42,953 bases of DNA from an uncultured Cytophagales bacterium (GTDB taxonomy: Bacteria; Bacteroidota; Bacteroidia; Cytophagales; Thermonemataceae). The translations under genes were made by a program, and so were the position numbers. Each line of letters opens with the position of its first letter. The stretch's first letter is position 1. The stretch covers positions 1 through 42,953 of the forward strand of contig CALEMF010000123.1 in NCBI GenBank assembly GCA_937911505.1, in the 5' to 3' direction. The notes under the pieces are model-generated. The model saw only the letters and a program-made list of their open reading frames with translations. It was not told the DNA's origin and ran no database searches. Positions 42,374 to 42,953 of this stretch are shown here, in pieces.

Positions 42374-42953
42374 AGGCAACACGAAGGATATCGCTATGGT
42401 CGTTTTTGGTAGGCATCTTCTTACCTACTGCCTTAGTAGCACAAACGGAAAACAGCCCGTATGTTTTTAAGATGTTAAGACAAGAAGACGTTGTAAAGTC
42501 TGCTCAAGAGGAAACTACTAAAACACTCTATAAGACGCTGAAGTACATTCCTTTTCGTCAAGAGGGTTATGCTTCTTTTGGCGGAAGTTATCGTACGCAA
42601 TTTGAATTTTTCGACAGCCAAAACTTTGAGCTGGGCGCTACTGATGGCTGGTGGCTCAATAGGCTCATGCTGCACGGACATTTTCGCTTTGGAAAGAAGT
42701 GGCAACTTTTCGGTGAGATGGTAAGCAGTACAATCCAATCCAAAACTAATCTTTCTCCTGTAGACCTTGACGAACTAGCCGTCAATCAGGCTTTTATAAG
42801 GTATGACAACGGTCCTTTTACCCTCCTTTTAGGGAGAGAAAACCTACGGTATGGCTCTCAGAGAATCATTGCGCCACGAGAAGGTCCCAACGTAAGACGC
42901 ACTTTTGATAGCGCGAGTGCCATATGGCACCGAGCTGGGTTGAAGTTGGAGTT
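42370..42953 (+). CDS. Alginate-export-family outer-membrane porin, 5' part
   Basis: Partial: 194 codons up to the window end, no stop. Signal peptide MKATRRISLWSFLVGIFLPT with cleavage after ALVAQ, then an outer-membrane beta-barrel start. The pattern is that of the alginate export (AlgE-like) family: YASFGGSYRTQFEFFD, WLNRLMLHGHFRFGKKWQLF, LDELAVNQAFIRYDNGPFTL, LLGRENLRYGSQRIIAPREG and PNVRRTFD, where the REGPNVRRxFD block is characteristic. In Bacteroidota such proteins are usually not alginate exporters but unspecific porins for small organic molecules. The start overlaps the stop of the small frameshifted gene by 4 bp. Confidence 0.85.
   Translation, partial: MKATRRISLWSFLVGIFLPTALVAQTENSPYVFKMLRQEDVVKSAQEETTKTLYKTLKYIPFRQEGYASFGGSYRTQFEFFDSQNFELGATDGWWLNRLMLHGHFRFGKKWQLFGEMVSSTIQSKTNLSPVDLDELAVNQAFIRYDNGPFTLLLGRENLRYGSQRIIAPREGPNVRRTFDSASAIWHRAGLKLE

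Overview
The window looks like a chromosome segment of a Bacteroidota bacterium, probably of the Cytophagales. The evidence is two SusC-type/TonB receptors, SpoIIE-type phosphatases fused to 7TM-DISM or TPR sensor regions, the pheT - coiled-coil - zapA - rny order, and the near absence of Shine-Dalgarno-like sites. No rRNA, tRNA or CRISPR array was found.

Layout. 1-634: non-coding, repeat-rich DNA with a palindromic MITE-like element, a copy of a dispersed repeat and a T/C-rich low-complexity tract. 635-4408 (-): a probable uptake operon with a small Cys-containing protein, a TonB-dependent receptor and a DJ-1/PfpI lipoprotein. 4482-6360: a divergent HxlR regulator / DJ-1-like amidotransferase / F420-reductase-like locus around a perfect palindromic operator. 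The regulator carries two frameshifts and the DJ-1 gene an in-frame TAG. 6427-11178 (-): a five-gene operon with a coiled-coil protein, a two-TM membrane protein, a substrate-binding protein fused to an OmpA domain (interrupted by a TAA), an ABC permease and an ATPase. 11376-13375 (+): a heme-oxygenase-like diiron candidate and a TPR membrane protein. 13503-18201 (+): pheT, a ZapB-like coiled coil, zapA and rny. 18202-19034: a terminator, a broken small gene and an inverted array of the dispersed repeat. Then a GNAT gene (+) and lysA (-) converge on a strong hairpin.

21285-29829: a 7TM-DISM/SpoIIE phosphatase, a four-gene sugar/glycan cluster (BKACE enzyme, NeuD-like acyltransferase, DegT aminotransferase, GT-D-like glycosyltransferase) and, convergent to it, a TPR/SpoIIE phosphatase. 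29931-33394: a second TonB receptor and an arginyltransferase (ATE)-like protein. 33412-40777: an AT-rich defence island holding a complete Wadjet (JetABCD) operon. A decapitated AAA+ ATPase fragment lies on its left and a decayed gene on its right. 40778-42953: a secreted isochorismatase-like hydrolase, DoxX, a frameshifted small gene and the 5' part of an alginate-export-family outer-membrane protein that runs off the window.

Two themes stand out. One is the Wadjet plasmid-defence island at a site of gene debris. The other is a high number of genes broken by one or two lesions (HxlR, DJ-1, the OmpA tail of the binding protein, two small genes, an unrecognised gene). Less-described systems worth attention are the ABC/OmpA/coiled-coil envelope operon, the HDO-TPR pair and the BKACE-containing glycan cluster.
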